The notes beneath the pieces were generated by a model. The model did no database searches. It had not been told where the DNA came from and worked only from the letters and a program-made list of their open reading frames with translations. Of a stretch of 41,444 nucleotides of DNA, positions 1 through 9,592 are shown in pieces. How positions within the stretch are numbered: the first letter of the stretch is position 1; the number at the start of each line of letters is the position of its first letter. The DNA lies in contig JAHCAZ010000031.1 of the NCBI GenBank assembly GCA_019634615.1, forward strand, positions 1 to 41,444, read 5' to 3'. A program made the translations under genes and the position numbers. This DNA is from Opitutaceae bacterium (lineage in GTDB: Bacteria; Verrucomicrobiota; Verrucomicrobiia; Opitutales; Opitutaceae).

Positions 1-2538
1 TTGCACGGTGGTCGCGCCCGAGTACGTGTTGGCGGAGGCGCCGGAGAGCGTGAGCGAACCGGTGGTCAGGGTCACGGCGCCGGTGCCGGAGATGGCGCCG
101 CCGTAGGTGTTGGCGCCGGCGGTGTTGATCAGGTTGCCGCTGAGGGCGAGCGCCTCGGCGCCGATCGTGATGCCGCCCTGCAGTTCCAGCGTGGCGCCGC
201 CGGCCACGGTGGTGCCGCCCGCGGTGGAGCCGAGCGCGCTGCTGTTGGCGGCGACCACGGTGCCCTCGCTGATCGTGGTCGTGCCGGAATAGGTGCTGGT
301 GCCGGAGAGTGTCAGGGTGCCGGTTCCGGCCTTGATGAGGCCGCCGGTGCCGGCAATGACGCCGGCGAAGGTGGTGGAAGCGTTGCTGCCGCCGGTGGTG
401 AGGGTGCCGGAGCCGAGCTGGACGTTGGCGGCGGAGGAGCTGCTGGCGAGGGAGCCGATGGTGTCGGAGTAGTTGTTGAGGTCGAGGCGTCCGTCGGAGC
501 TGAGCGTCACGGCGACGTTGTCGCCGATCTGGTTGGCGGCGCCGAGCTGGACGAGGGCGCTGGAGGCCGCACCGGAGCTGTCGCCGATGTTCAGGGCGCC
601 GGCGATGGCGGTGACGCCGCCGGTCTTGGCGAGGGCGAGGGTGCCGTCCTGCACGGTGGTCGCGCCCGAGTACGTGTTGGCGGAGGAGCCGGAGAGCGTG
701 AGCGAGCCGCCGCTGACGGTCACGGTGCCGGTGCCGGAGATGGCGCCGCCGTAGGTGTTGGTCCCGGCGGTGCTGATGAGATTGCCGCTGAGGCTGAGGA
801 CCTCGGCGCTGATCGTGATGCCGCCCTGCAGTTCCAGCGTGGCGCCGCCGGCCACGGTGGTGCCGCCTGCGGTGGAGCCGAGCGCGCTGCTGTTGGCGGC
901 GACCACGGTGCCCTCGTTGATCGTGGTCGTGCCCGTGTACGTATTGGCGCCGCTGAGGATGAGGTCGCCGCCGGTGCCGAGCTTGTTGATGCCTCCTGTG
1001 CCGGAGATCGTACCGGCCAGCGTGAGGTCGCCGGCCCCGGAGGTCTCGACAAAGGTGACCTTGTTCAGGATGAGAGGGGCGTTGATCAGCTGGCTGTTGG
1101 CCGAGTCCTGGATGATGCTCGGGACGATGCCATCGAAGGTGAATTCGCGGCCGGTGTCGGCATTGAGCGTGAAGCTGCCGGCGGTGCTGTCGAACTTCAG
1201 GGAGTTGAGCGTGAAGTCCACATTGAGATCGGGCGAGAGGCGCGTGGAGCCGGCGAAGGCGATCTTCGTGCTGGTGCCGGAGGTCGGGGCCACGTCCGTG
1301 GACCAGTTGAGGGCGTTGTTGAAATTGTTCGCCATCCCGCCCGAGGTGGCGCCGCCGTCCCAGGTGAAAAACGTGCCCGCGTTCGCCACGATGAAGTCCC
1401 AGGTTCCGCCGTAACCGGCGACGGTCTGACCGGTCGCGCCGAGCGTGCCGGAGCCGATGCCGGTGAAGTAGATGTTCTCGATGAAGCTGGTGATCGGCGT
1501 GTTGCCGGTGGCGAAGGCGAGGATGTCGGTGCCGGACTCCCAGTTGTTGACCGTGAGGATGCCGGTGCCGGTGCCCGCGGTGTTGAACAGGAACGCGCTC
1601 GCCGTGCCGGCCGTGCCATAATCGAGGATGGCGTTGTTGTAGGTGAGCGAACTGACCAGCACCGAGAAGCTGCCGCCGAGGTCGAAGGTCGCGCCCGAAC
1701 TCAGCGAGAGGGTGGTGGAGCTGCCGAGGGCATTGTTTGCCCCCAGGGCGAGGGTGCCTGCGGAGACGGTCGTCGTTCCCGTGTAGGTGTTGGCATTGCC
1801 GAGCGTGAGCGTGCCGACGCCCTCCTTGGTGAGGTTGCCGGCGCCGGAGATGACCCCGGCGTAGGAGCCGGCACCGGCCTGGTCGAAGACGAGGGCGGCC
1901 TGGTTGGTGATGTTGCCCTGCAGCGAGGTGGTGTTGCCGAGGAGGGTGCCGGCGGAGACGGTGGTGCCGCCCGAGTAGGTGTTGGCACCGGTGAGGGTGA
2001 GGGTGCCGGAACCGGCCTTGGTGAGGCCGCCGGTGCCGCTGATGACGCCGGATGCGTTGATGTCATTCGCTCCCGTAAGGGTCAGCGCGTAGGTCGCCAG
2101 GTTGATGGTGCCCGTGAACACGAGATCGCCCTGGCTCGCGGCCCAGGATTGGGCGGCGCCCAGGACCAGCGGATGAGCGATCGTCTGCGTCTCGGCCGAT
2201 TGGTTCTCGATCGCATAGGTCACCGCGGTGCCCTGGAGCGTCAGGGTGCCGCCCCCAAGGGTGAATGCCCCGGCCGAGCTGTTGAACGTGATGGAGTTGA
2301 GGTTCCAGGCGCCGTTGGAGTCGGGCGTCAGCCGGATCGTCCCGGCAAAGATGACGTTGGCCGTCCCGTCGTTCGTGGGGACGCTGCCGTTCGGATTCCA
2401 GTTTTGCGACAGGGTCCATTTGTCCTGAGCTGCGTGCCCGCCATCCCAAACAAACTGCGCCCGTAAAGCATCCGCGCTGACGGCCCAAAGGGTCATCGTC
2501 AGGAGTCCGGAAAGGAGCCTCTTGCTAATCGGATGCAC
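1..2538 (-). CDS. Secreted autotransporter-associated beta-strand-repeat (PATR-type) protein, 3' part outside window
   Basis: The minus strand gives 846 codons of a Gly/Thr/Ser/Ala/Asn-rich protein made of repeated right-handed beta-helix units. The signature GTLTLTGANTYSG followed by TTVSAGTL recurs about six times (near 2-85, 240-345, 635-730, 890-1010, 1730-1845 and 1930-2035). This is the pattern of the autotransporter-associated beta-strand repeat family, large exported or surface proteins. The start chosen is GTG at 2538-2536, because it gives a proper signal peptide: a KR n-region, the core LLSGLLTMTLWAV, and a cleavage site around ALRA/QF (residues 24-27). ATG at 2496 would cut the signal in half. 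No clear Shine-Dalgarno is seen; a hairpin lies just upstream. The frame is open to base 1, so the C-terminus (beta-barrel or PEP-CTERM anchor) cannot be judged. The family call is secure; substrate and role are unknown. Confidence 0.9.
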   Translation of the reverse strand, partial: MHPISKRLLSGLLTMTLWAVSADALRAQFVWDGGHAAQDKWTLSQNWNPNGSVPTNDGTANVIFAGTIRLTPDSNGAWNLNSITFNSSAGAFTLGGGTLTLQGTAVTYAIENQSAETQTIAHPLVLGAAQSWAASQGDLVFTGTINLATYALTLTGANDINASGVISGTGGLTKAGSGTLTLTGANTYSGGTTVSAGTLLGNTTSLQGNITNQAALVFDQAGAGSYAGVISGAGNLTKEGVGTLTLGNANTYTGTTTVSAGTLALGANNALGSSTTLSLSSGATFDLGGSFSVLVSSLTYNNAILDYGTAGTASAFLFNTAGTGTGILTVNNWESGTDILAFATGNTPITSFIENIYFTGIGSGTLGATGQTVAGYGGTWDFIVANAGTFFTWDGGATSGGMANNFNNALNWSTDVAPTSGTSTKIAFAGSTRLSPDLNVDFTLNSLKFDSTAGSFTLNADTGREFTFDGIVPSIIQDSANSQLINAPLILNKVTFVETSGAGDLTLAGTISGTGGINKLGTGGDLILSGANTYTGTTTINEGTVVAANSSALGSTAGGTTVAGGATLELQGGITISAEVLSLSGNLISTAGTNTYGGAISGTGTVTVSGGSLTLSGSSANTYSGATTVQDGTLALAKTGGVTAIAGALNIGDSSGAASSALVQLGAANQIGDNVAVTLSSDGRLDLNNYSDTIGSLASSSSAANVQLGSGTLTTGGSNASTTFAGVIAGTGGLIKAGTGTLTLSGTSTYSGTTTISEGTVVAANSSALGSTAGGTTVAGGATLELQGGITIGAEALALSGNLINTAGANTYGGAISGTGAVTLTTGSLTLSGASANTYSGATTVQ
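2..933 (-). repeat. Internal 648-bp-period duplication within the beta-repeat gene
   Basis: Bases 2-285 are closely similar (about 90% by eye, several mismatches) to bases 650-933, with a constant offset of 648 bases (exactly 216 codons). Both copies encode the same beta-helix segment, with NSSALGSTAGG and ATLELQGGITI in common. Similarity stops near 285/933. Copy 1 is cut by the window edge, so more copies may lie outside. This looks like an in-frame duplication or gene conversion inside the gene. Confidence 0.85.
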
Positions 2539-2552
2539 GTGATCGGGATCTC

Positions 2553-2585
2553 GCCCGGTGGGGTCTCGGAGAGATCGCACCGGGC
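2553..2585 (-). promoter_or_regulatory. Leader hairpin just upstream of the beta-repeat gene start
   Basis: On the minus strand an 8-bp stem (GCCCGGTG with CACCGGGC) encloses a symmetric 3x3 internal loop and an inner 4-bp stem (TCTC with GAGA) closed by a 3-base loop. It ends 14 bases before the GTG start at 2538. There is no evident Shine-Dalgarno between hairpin and start, so the structure could affect translation. Function is inference. Confidence 0.45.
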
Positions 2586-2670
2586 AATCGGACCAATGTT
2601 TGCTCGGGCAACCGAAAGATAGATCGGTCCGCGACGGGCTGCAAATTCTAACCCACGGAACTGGATCGAT

Positions 2671-2723
2671 TTATATAAGCCTTAACAGGCTTAATTTGCA
2701 TCCACCAAACAGGCCTAATGAAG
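2671..2723 (-). promoter_or_regulatory. AT-rich promoter-like tract with AGGCYTA repeats
   Basis: In this otherwise GC-rich gap, TTATATAA (2671-2678) overlaps a perfect inverted repeat TAAGCCT-taac-AGGCTTA (2676-2693). A further copy, AACAGGCCTAAT, starts at 2708, 24 bases from the AACAGGCTTAAT at 2684. The arrangement suggests a promoter with operator boxes for the beta-repeat gene. No convincing -35 was found. Confidence 0.35.
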
Positions 2724-2756
2724 CCCGACACGCTCCGCGACCGACCGATCGCAATC

Positions 2757-5700
2757 TTAGGCGCCCGATTCCGGCTCGCGCATCGGGGGAGGCTCCACCG
2801 AACCCGGGTCGGCCACGATGAACTGGCGGTGAATGGCCTCGACGATCTCGTGCATCTTCACCGGCTTGCTGATGTAGTCGTCCATGCCGGCGTCGAGACA
2901 GCGTTCGCGATCGCCCTGCATGGCATTGGCGGTGAGGGCTATGATCACGGGCTGCTGCTCCGGCGGCAGGCGGCGGCGGATCTGCTGGCAGGCTTCAAAG
3001 CCGTCCATCTCCGGCATCTGCAGGTCCATGAGCACGAGATCGTAACGCCGCGACTCGACGGCCGTGACTGCCTCGAGGCCGTTGCCCACGGCGTCGGCCT
3101 GATACCCAAGGCGCTCCAGGAACCGCAGTGCGACCTTCTGGTTGACCGCGTTGTCCTCGGCCAGCAGCACGCTGAGCGGGATCTCCTCCGCGAGTGGCCG
3201 CCGGGGCGGGGTGATGTCGGGCTTGACGGGGAGTCGGGCCGGGTCGGGGATGTGCGACAGGGCATGCAGCAGGGCCGGCGTCTTGATGGGCTTGTAGATC
3301 GTGCCGAAGGGGAGGCCGTCATCGGGCGCCTCGGCCGGCGACTGTCCAAACGGCAGCATGAGCAACCGGGGTGCGCGGATCGTCATGAGCTGCTCGAGCG
3401 GGGAGTGCCCCTCGGTCTCGTCGCCGTCGATGAGGAGGAGCGACGGCGGCTGGGGGAGGCGGGCCGCGATCTCGAGCGCCTCCGCGACGGTCGGCGCGAC
3501 CTCGCAGCGCAGGCCCCAGGCGCCGAACTGCGTGCGCAGGCGGGCCTGGGTGATGGGATGGTCCTCGACGACGAGGATGGGACTCGCCCGGAGCGCGAGC
3601 GGCATCGTCGGCGGGACGCTTTCCTGGTCGAGCGCGGCGGATTCGGTGAGGATCGTGAACGTGAAGGCCGAGCCCTCGCCCATCGTGCTGGTGACCGCGA
3701 TGTCCCCGCCCATGAGCGTGGCCAGGCGCTGGCAGATCGCGAGGCCGAGGCCGGTGCCGCCGTACTTGCGGGTGGTGGACGAGTCGACCTGCGAGAACGC
3801 CTTGAAGAGCCGGTCGAGCCGGTCGGCGGGGATGCCCACGCCGGTGTCGCGCACGGTGAAGGCGAGGTGGAACGAACCCGCGGGCGCGCCGGCCGGCGCC
3901 GGGCGGCGGACGACCTCGACGGAGACGCTGCCGGCCGGCGTGAACTTGACCGCGTTGTTGACGAGGTTGACGATGATCTGCCGCAGGCGGGTGACGTCGC
4001 TGAGGATCCAGGTCGGGACGTCGGGATGGATGTGGTACGTGAGCTCGAGCTTGCGCGACGAGGCCTGCAGGGCGAAGAGGTCGAAGGCCTCCTCGAGGCA
4101 GAGCGAGAGCTCGAAGGGCATGTGCTCGATCTCCATCTTGCCGGACTCGATCTTGGAAAAGTCGAGGATGTCGTTGATGATCGTGAGCAGGGCCTCGCCC
4201 GAGGTGCGGATGGTGTTGACGTACTCGCGCTGCTCGGGGGTGAGCGGGGTCTCGATGAGCAGGCTGGTCATGCCGATGACGCCGTTCATCGGGGTGCGGA
4301 TCTCGTGCGACATCGAGGCAAGGAAGTCGCTCTTGGAGCGCGATGCCGAGTCGGCCTCGCTCTTGGCCCGGCGCAGCTGCTGCTCGGTCTCGACGCGGGC
4401 CGTGATGTCGGTGGCGATCACGATGTAGTGCGCGAGGCCGCCGCTGTCGTTGAGCACTGGCTGGATCTCGAGGTGCAGGTGGTACTTGCGGCCGGATTTC
4501 GCCTGGCTGGGGAAGTCGGTCGAGAGCGGGTGACCCTCGCCGAGGGCGGCCTGGATGGGGCCGGTGATGGCCGGGTCGGTCTCGGGTACGGTGATCAGCT
4601 CGAGCAAGTGCCGCCCGACGGCCTCCTCGAGGGCGTAGCCCATGACGCGGGTGAAGCTCTCGTTGACCCATTCGACGCGGCCGTCGGGCGAGCCGATGAC
4701 GACAGGATTGTCGGTCTTGGCGGCGACGAGGGAGAGCTTGCGGGTCTCGGCCTGGCTGGTGCGGAGGGCCTGCTCCGATTCGCGGCGGGCCGTGATGTCC
4801 TGCATCGTGCCGATGATGCGCGCGGGCCGACCGGCGGCATCGCTGGCCACGGTCTTGGACCGCATGGCGATCCAGCGCCAGTCGCCGGCCTGGTGGCGGA
4901 CGCGGTATTCGGCGTCGATGAACGCGGCCTGACCGGTGAACTGCGCCTCCGTCCGCGCCTGGTAGAGCGGCAGGTCCTCGGGGTGGACAAGTGTGCGCCA
5001 CGCCTCGGGCGTGGATGGCATCTTTACCGGATCGTAGCCGAGCATCATCCAGAGGCCGGGGCTGTAGTGCACGTGGCGGCTGGCGGGCTGGTACTCGAAG
5101 ATGCCGATCTGGGTCGAGTCGAGCGCGAGGTTGAGGCGCTCGTCCGCGATCTTCAGCCGCGTCTCGACGCGCCGCCGCTCCTCGTTCTCGGCGTGCAGCC
5201 GGGCATTGGAATCCTCGGCGGTGCGCTGGTCGGCGCGGGCGCGGCGGGCGAGGTGCACGCTCAGGCCGAGCAGGAAGGCGATGCCGATGCCGGCGGCGAG
5301 CGCGAATTCCGGCAGGAAACGGCGGTCGCGGGCCAGGGCGAGCGGCGTGGGCACGAGACTGATCCGCATCCGGCGGTCCTGGATGGTGTAGGTCTTCTCC
5401 ACCACCGGGCCCGCCTGCGGCTCGACTCCCGGCGGGAACGTCGAGTGCACCGTCTCGCCGCCGATCACGACGCTCAGGTGGTAATCGTCGACGAGCTTGA
5501 GCCGCGCCGTCGTCAGCGTCGCGAAGAAGCGGTCGTAGAGAAACTCGGCCGCGGCATAGCCGGTGAGCTCGCCCTTGTGGATGATGGGCGTGAAGATGAC
5601 GAAGCCCGGCCCGAGGCCGCCGATGCCGACGGTGCCGGAGATGATCGGCTTCTGCTCCTTCCGCGCGGCCTCGAGCGTGGCGGCGCGCACCGGGTCGGCC

Positions 5701-6722
5701 GCATGGTCGAACGCGATCGCGTCCTCGTTGCCCTGGAGCGGATACACCCAGCGGTTCCTCCCGTCGGGCCGGACCCACGCGAACGACTTGGCGCCGAGGG
5801 CGCTCGACTCGAGCCATTGCGTGTGCACGTCGGCCTCCCACACCGGGCGCGTCGGCAGGTTGTCGCCCCAGGTGCGGGCCCGCCGCTCGAAGGCCGCGCT
5901 CTGGCGGTCGAACTCGGCGTTGACCTGGATGGCGAGCGTCTCGAGCGACGTCTGGGTGCGCACGCCGAGGTAGGCCTCCTCCCGGTCGCGCAGGCCGATC
6001 CAGAGGACCACGGTGAGCGTGACGCAGCCGATGACGATCGGCAGCGGGGCCCAGGCCGGCGTGAGTTTCTCGACCCGCGCGATGCGGGTCCATGCGAGCA
6101 GGAGGATCGCGCCGCCCAGCAGGAACAGCCCGACGGCCATGACCGGCGACACGGGCGTCGTGCCGCCGAGCGTGAAGACCGGGCGGAGCGCCGCGAGGTA
6201 GCCGATGACGGCCGTGACGCCCGCGGCCGAGATGAGCGACGCCGCCACCGCCTGGACGAAGGAGCAGGTGCGAAGCGCCAGGGGCAACCGAAGCCCCGGG
6301 GCCGGCAGGAGGATGACCAGGCTGGCGAGCAGCAGGCACCCGTTGACGACGAGCGAGGCGGGCTCGACCTGCGTGGGTGCGCCGGGCAGGAACGTCGCGT
6401 CCAGCAGGTTGTCCAGACTGAACAACTGCCCGGTCTGGCCGTGCACGAGCGCTAGGCCGGTCGTCACGAGGGGCAGGACCGCCAGCCACAGGGCCCGGCT
6501 CCAGCCCAGCATGCAGCCGGTGAGCGCCAGGCTCAGGACGAGCAGCGTGAGGGCGCCGTTCAGGCGGATCGGGCTCAGCTCGGACCACGGCTGCACCAGC
6601 GACTCGAAATGGAAAATCCAGCCCGCCAGCGCGAGCCCGCCCACCACGGCGAGGCTCGCCGTAAAAACGAGCATGACTCGTTCCGACCAGGAGCGGCGCG
6701 GAAGTGTGGGCAAAGACTCCAT
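2757..6722 (-). CDS. Membrane hybrid histidine kinase (CHASE-PAS-PAS-HisKA-HATPase-REC-REC)
   Basis: This sensor kinase of 1321 aa is counted from ATG 6722, which has AGGG 11 bases upstream; TTG 6758 and GTG 6755 are longer options without a better ribosome site. The order is: several N-terminal membrane helices (about 15-250); an extracytoplasmic CHASE-like sensor (about 255-455) closed by a helix near 475-495; two PAS domains (about 535-650 and 665-780); HisKA with [14 protein letters not shown] (phospho-His about 806); and a HATPase_c domain with the N-box [15 protein letters not shown] and GTGLGLAI. Two receiver domains follow. The first keeps the acidic pair (VVED), an Asp (LLLIDG) and Lys (YKPIK) but has LMLPFG where the Thr/Ser switch is expected. 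The second is canonical ([27 protein letters not shown]). There is no dedicated response regulator next door; output is probably by phosphotransfer. The signal is unknown. Confidence 0.93.
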   Translation of the reverse strand: MESLPTLPRRSWSERVMLVFTASLAVVGGLALAGWIFHFESLVQPWSELSPIRLNGALTLLVLSLALTGCMLGWSRALWLAVLPLVTTGLALVHGQTGQLFSLDNLLDATFLPGAPTQVEPASLVVNGCLLLASLVILLPAPGLRLPLALRTCSFVQAVAASLISAAGVTAVIGYLAALRPVFTLGGTTPVSPVMAVGLFLLGGAILLLAWTRIARVEKLTPAWAPLPIVIGCVTLTVVLWIGLRDREEAYLGVRTQTSLETLAIQVNAEFDRQSAAFERRARTWGDNLPTRPVWEADVHTQWLESSALGAKSFAWVRPDGRNRWVYPLQGNEDAIAFDHAADPVRAATLEAARKEQKPIISGTVGIGGLGPGFVIFTPIIHKGELTGYAAAEFLYDRFFATLTTARLKLVDDYHLSVVIGGETVHSTFPPGVEPQAGPVVEKTYTIQDRRMRISLVPTPLALARDRRFLPEFALAAGIGIAFLLGLSVHLARRARADQRTAEDSNARLHAENEERRRVETRLKIADERLNLALDSTQIGIFEYQPASRHVHYSPGLWMMLGYDPVKMPSTPEAWRTLVHPEDLPLYQARTEAQFTGQAAFIDAEYRVRHQAGDWRWIAMRSKTVASDAAGRPARIIGTMQDITARRESEQALRTSQAETRKLSLVAAKTDNPVVIGSPDGRVEWVNESFTRVMGYALEEAVGRHLLELITVPETDPAITGPIQAALGEGHPLSTDFPSQAKSGRKYHLHLEIQPVLNDSGGLAHYIVIATDITARVETEQQLRRAKSEADSASRSKSDFLASMSHEIRTPMNGVIGMTSLLIETPLTPEQREYVNTIRTSGEALLTIINDILDFSKIESGKMEIEHMPFELSLCLEEAFDLFALQASSRKLELTYHIHPDVPTWILSDVTRLRQIIVNLVNNAVKFTPAGSVSVEVVRRPAPAGAPAGSFHLAFTVRDTGVGIPADRLDRLFKAFSQVDSSTTRKYGGTGLGLAICQRLATLMGGDIAVTSTMGEGSAFTFTILTESAALDQESVPPTMPLALRASPILVVEDHPITQARLRTQFGAWGLRCEVAPTVAEALEIAARLPQPPSLLLIDGDETEGHSPLEQLMTIRAPRLLMLPFGQSPAEAPDDGLPFGTIYKPIKTPALLHALSHIPDPARLPVKPDITPPRRPLAEEIPLSVLLAEDNAVNQKVALRFLERLGYQADAVGNGLEAVTAVESRRYDLVLMDLQMPEMDGFEACQQIRRRLPPEQQPVIIALTANAMQGDRERCLDAGMDDYISKPVKMHEIVEAIHRQFIVADPGSVEPPPMREPESGA

Positions 6723-6803
6723 TGAGGTATTCACCCTAGGGATGAATCTTTTCACCAATGGAGCAATCCCGTTTCCAGCGCAAATCCATAGCGGGCGGCG
6801 GGC

Positions 6804-9575
6804 TCATGGATTGGTCGCTGGCGGGGCAGAAGGTGCGGGCGGCGGGGTCGTGTCTGGAACCGGCGCGGCCTTGCCGGGCGCCAGGATCGAGCGGATAAAG
6901 TTGGTGGGACCAATGACAAAAGCCCATTGGGGCTTGTCCAGCGGCCCGGTCAACTTGACCTCGAGCACGCCGGACAGCGGCGTCAGCACCAGGCCGACGA
7001 CGCTCTTGAGGATGAAGCGGCTTTCCTGGAACGGGAAGACCCGGGCGTAGAAGTCGAGCTCCTTGCGCCTGAGCTGGTAGCTGCCGCGGGCGGTCACCGC
7101 CGCGTCCGGCCCGGTGAGGTTGACGTGCGGGAAGTTGAGCGTGTCGCCCTCGAGCGTGAAGTCGGTGCGCAGCGCGTCGAAGCGCAACGCGGTGAAGTTG
7201 AGCAGTTCCGAGAGCAGCCCGAGGAGGCGGACGCGCCCGAGGCCCTGGCCGCCGAGGCTGGCGTGCCCGGTGCCCTTAAAGCTGTAGGGATCGTCGGCGG
7301 CGCCCTCGGCCTCGAGATCGAGCGCCATGCGCACCTGCGCCGTGCCCTCGATGTAGGCGCTGTTCGCCGCGGGCGCCACGCCCCGGCGCCGCGCCGCGTA
7401 GGTCTCGAGGGCGGTCGCCGCCTCGCGGACCGAGCCCTCGCGCAGGGACAGGGCGAAGCCCAGGCGGCGGGCCTCCTCCGGGCCCCAGGCCTGCACGCTG
7501 CCCGTCACGGTGCCGCCGGCGAAGCCGACCTCGACCGGCGCCACGAGCAGGCGGTCGCCGTCGAGCGTCGCCTCGAAGTCGAGGTGCTGCAGCGGGAACC
7601 GGTGCAGCGTGAAGGCGCCGGTGGCGTGCCCCTTGACGTGGATCTGCCGGCCGGTGCCGCGGGCCGAGGCCGGGCCGTCGATCCGGCCGCGGGCATGCAC
7701 GGTCGGGGGCGCGGAGAGCACGATCGGGCGCAGGGCCTGGCTCAGGTCGGGGCCGACGAGCTGCGCCGCGTCCGGCAATGGCAGCGTCGAGTCGAAATCG
7801 AACTCCATGTGATCCAGCGCGAATCCGACCGGGGCCGTGCGGCGCATGAACTGGCCGCGCGCGGCGTTGCCCCCCTGCGTCGCGAAGATCTCGAGCGCGT
7901 CGTAATGGTGGGGCCGGATGAACAGCCGCGCGATCGCGTGGTCGAGCGCCACGCCGCGGACCACCGGCCGTGTGCAGTCGGCGAAGACGAACACCGTCGT
8001 CTCCGGGCCGTGCCCCCAGCGGCCGCGCACGTCCACGTCGGCCTCCGGCGCCGCCGCCGTGAAATCGAAATCGTCCCAGAAGTTCGTCCACCACCCGCGG
8101 AACCAGCCGGCGATCGCCGGCGGGTGCAGGCGGCCGGTGAGCAGGAAGCGGAATTCCCGCGTGGTGAAGTCCTGCTCGAAGCTGCCCCGCGCGAAGTTGT
8201 CGCCGATCCAGGCCAGGGCGTCGGTGGCCCGGAAGCGCCGCCCGTCGAAGGCGATGTGGCCGGAGAAGGCGTCCATCCGCACGTGGTAGGCGTCGACGCC
8301 GTCGCCCGCGACGCGGCCCTGGAGGCCCGTGAACTTCCAGCCGGGCGCGAGTTCCACCGCCAGGTCGAAGCCCGGCGCGCTCCGGAACGCGATGAACCGC
8401 CGCAGGTCGCGCCCGAGCCGCTGGCCGACGGTGTCGACCAGGCCCGGCGCGAAGCGGCCGGCGGCGCGCAGCGACGCGCTCCGCGCCGCGAAGTCGACGG
8501 TGCCGGCGAGGGAGACCGCCTCGTCCTGCACGCGGCCGGCCAGCTCGCCTTGCAGCACCGGCCACGCGCCGGCGGCGGTGAGGGCGACCGGGCCGGCCGT
8601 GAGGCCCGCCGCGGTGACCGTGCCGGCCGCCAGCTCGATCCGCTCGAAGGCGAAGGCGCGCTGCGCCGGGTTGATCCGGCCGTGGATCACGGCCTGCACG
8701 CGCCTGAGGTCGGCGGCCGGGCCGACGCGCACGGCCTCGGTCGCCACCGCTAGCGACACCGGCACCGGCCGCTCGCCGATCAGCGGCACGCGGGTCGTGA
8801 GGCGCACCGGGCCGGTCGTGATCGGCTGCGGCGATTCCAGGCGCACGCCCTGGGCGAGGAGGCCGATCTCCGCGATCGCCGCCTGTGACTCCGAGCGCGT
8901 CAGCGTGAGGTCCAGCACCGGGGACTCGAGGACCGCCAACCGGTCCGCGAGCGCGATCAACTGCCGGCAGATCGCCGGGTAATTCCGCGCCAGCAGCTCG
9001 GGCAGCCGCTGCGCCTCGTCGCGTCGCGGCGGCAGCTGCCAGTCGCCCCGGGCGGTCAACGGCATCCCCGCGAGCCGGCCGGCGAAGTGCGGCAGCGCGA
9101 AATGCTGGTGGCCCGGGACCAGCGTGAACGCGACTTCCTGGACCAGCGGCTCGCTGCGGCCCGTCGGCGACAGCATGGCGGCGACGTGGATATTGGCGCC
9201 CTCGACCTCGAGCTTGCGGGGCTCGAAGCGGCCGAGGAGGAGCGCCCAGGGGTCGAGGGTGACGAAGACGGAGCGCGCGGTGAACACCGGGTCGGGCAGC
9301 GCGGGCAGGCGCAGCCGCGCCTGCTCGAGGAGGACGTGGCCGGCGGGGTCGAAGCGCGCGCGGCCGAACTCCGCCCGCACGCCCGAGGTGGCGAGGCGTT
9401 CCTCCAGCGAGCGGAGGAGGAAGTCCGGCACGGCCAGCTCGCGCGTGCTGGCGATGTACACCTGGAAGGCGAGCAGGATCGCCAGCGCGAGCCAGAGCGT
9501 CCACAGGCAGAAGGAGGCCACGCAGGCCGCGCAGAAGCGCGTGCCCCGCCAGCATAACTTCAGCCAGGGTCTCAT
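6804..9575 (-). CDS. AsmA-like envelope protein, last gene of the ABC/DUF4340 operon
   Basis: This 923-aa protein has one N-terminal membrane helix (about 17-40) and a long beta-rich periplasmic region. The N-terminal part resembles AsmA-type proteins (RSLEERLATSGVRAEFGRARFD, then LEQARLRLP). The C-terminal third (GTGHASLGGQGLGRVRLLG, TLEGDTLNFP, LTGPDAAVTARG) is typical of the AsmA/DUF3971 C-terminal domain. Proteins of this superfamily are linked to lipid transfer or outer-membrane homeostasis in other bacteria. The start is ATG 9575, 17 bases after the DUF4340 stop, so it is co-transcribed. The C-terminus is Pro-rich. The envelope role is inferred from family; the substrate is not visible. 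Confidence 0.8.
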   Translation of the reverse strand: MRPWLKLCWRGTRFCAACVASFCLWTLWLALAILLAFQVYIASTRELAVPDFLLRSLEERLATSGVRAEFGRARFDPAGHVLLEQARLRLPALPDPVFTARSVFVTLDPWALLLGRFEPRKLEVEGANIHVAAMLSPTGRSEPLVQEVAFTLVPGHQHFALPHFAGRLAGMPLTARGDWQLPPRRDEAQRLPELLARNYPAICRQLIALADRLAVLESPVLDLTLTRSESQAAIAEIGLLAQGVRLESPQPITTGPVRLTTRVPLIGERPVPVSLAVATEAVRVGPAADLRRVQAVIHGRINPAQRAFAFERIELAAGTVTAAGLTAGPVALTAAGAWPVLQGELAGRVQDEAVSLAGTVDFAARSASLRAAGRFAPGLVDTVGQRLGRDLRRFIAFRSAPGFDLAVELAPGWKFTGLQGRVAGDGVDAYHVRMDAFSGHIAFDGRRFRATDALAWIGDNFARGSFEQDFTTREFRFLLTGRLHPPAIAGWFRGWWTNFWDDFDFTAAAPEADVDVRGRWGHGPETTVFVFADCTRPVVRGVALDHAIARLFIRPHHYDALEIFATQGGNAARGQFMRRTAPVGFALDHMEFDFDSTLPLPDAAQLVGPDLSQALRPIVLSAPPTVHARGRIDGPASARGTGRQIHVKGHATGAFTLHRFPLQHLDFEATLDGDRLLVAPVEVGFAGGTVTGSVQAWGPEEARRLGFALSLREGSVREAATALETYAARRRGVAPAANSAYIEGTAQVRMALDLEAEGAADDPYSFKGTGHASLGGQGLGRVRLLGLLSELLNFTALRFDALRTDFTLEGDTLNFPHVNLTGPDAAVTARGSYQLRRKELDFYARVFPFQESRFILKSVVGLVLTPLSGVLEVKLTGPLDKPQWAFVIGPTNFIRSILAPGKAAPVPDTTPPPAPSAPPATNP

Positions 9576-9592
9576 GGCGTGCGGGCTCGGCC

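Noticed and set aside
1..2466. Long plus-strand open frame antisense to the beta-repeat gene
   Set aside because: The product is an Ala/Gly/Glu/Arg-rich mirror with no domain; the minus strand gives a signal peptide and clear repeats.
2718..6455. 1245-codon plus-strand frame antisense to the hybrid kinase
   Set aside because: Composition is GC-driven shadow (Glu/Arg/Asp/Gly-rich); all kinase motifs lie on the minus strand.
6730..6755. Two TTCAC boxes upstream of the hybrid kinase as a second cre-tag
   Set aside because: They are 21 bases apart, out of the 11-base phase, with no box between.
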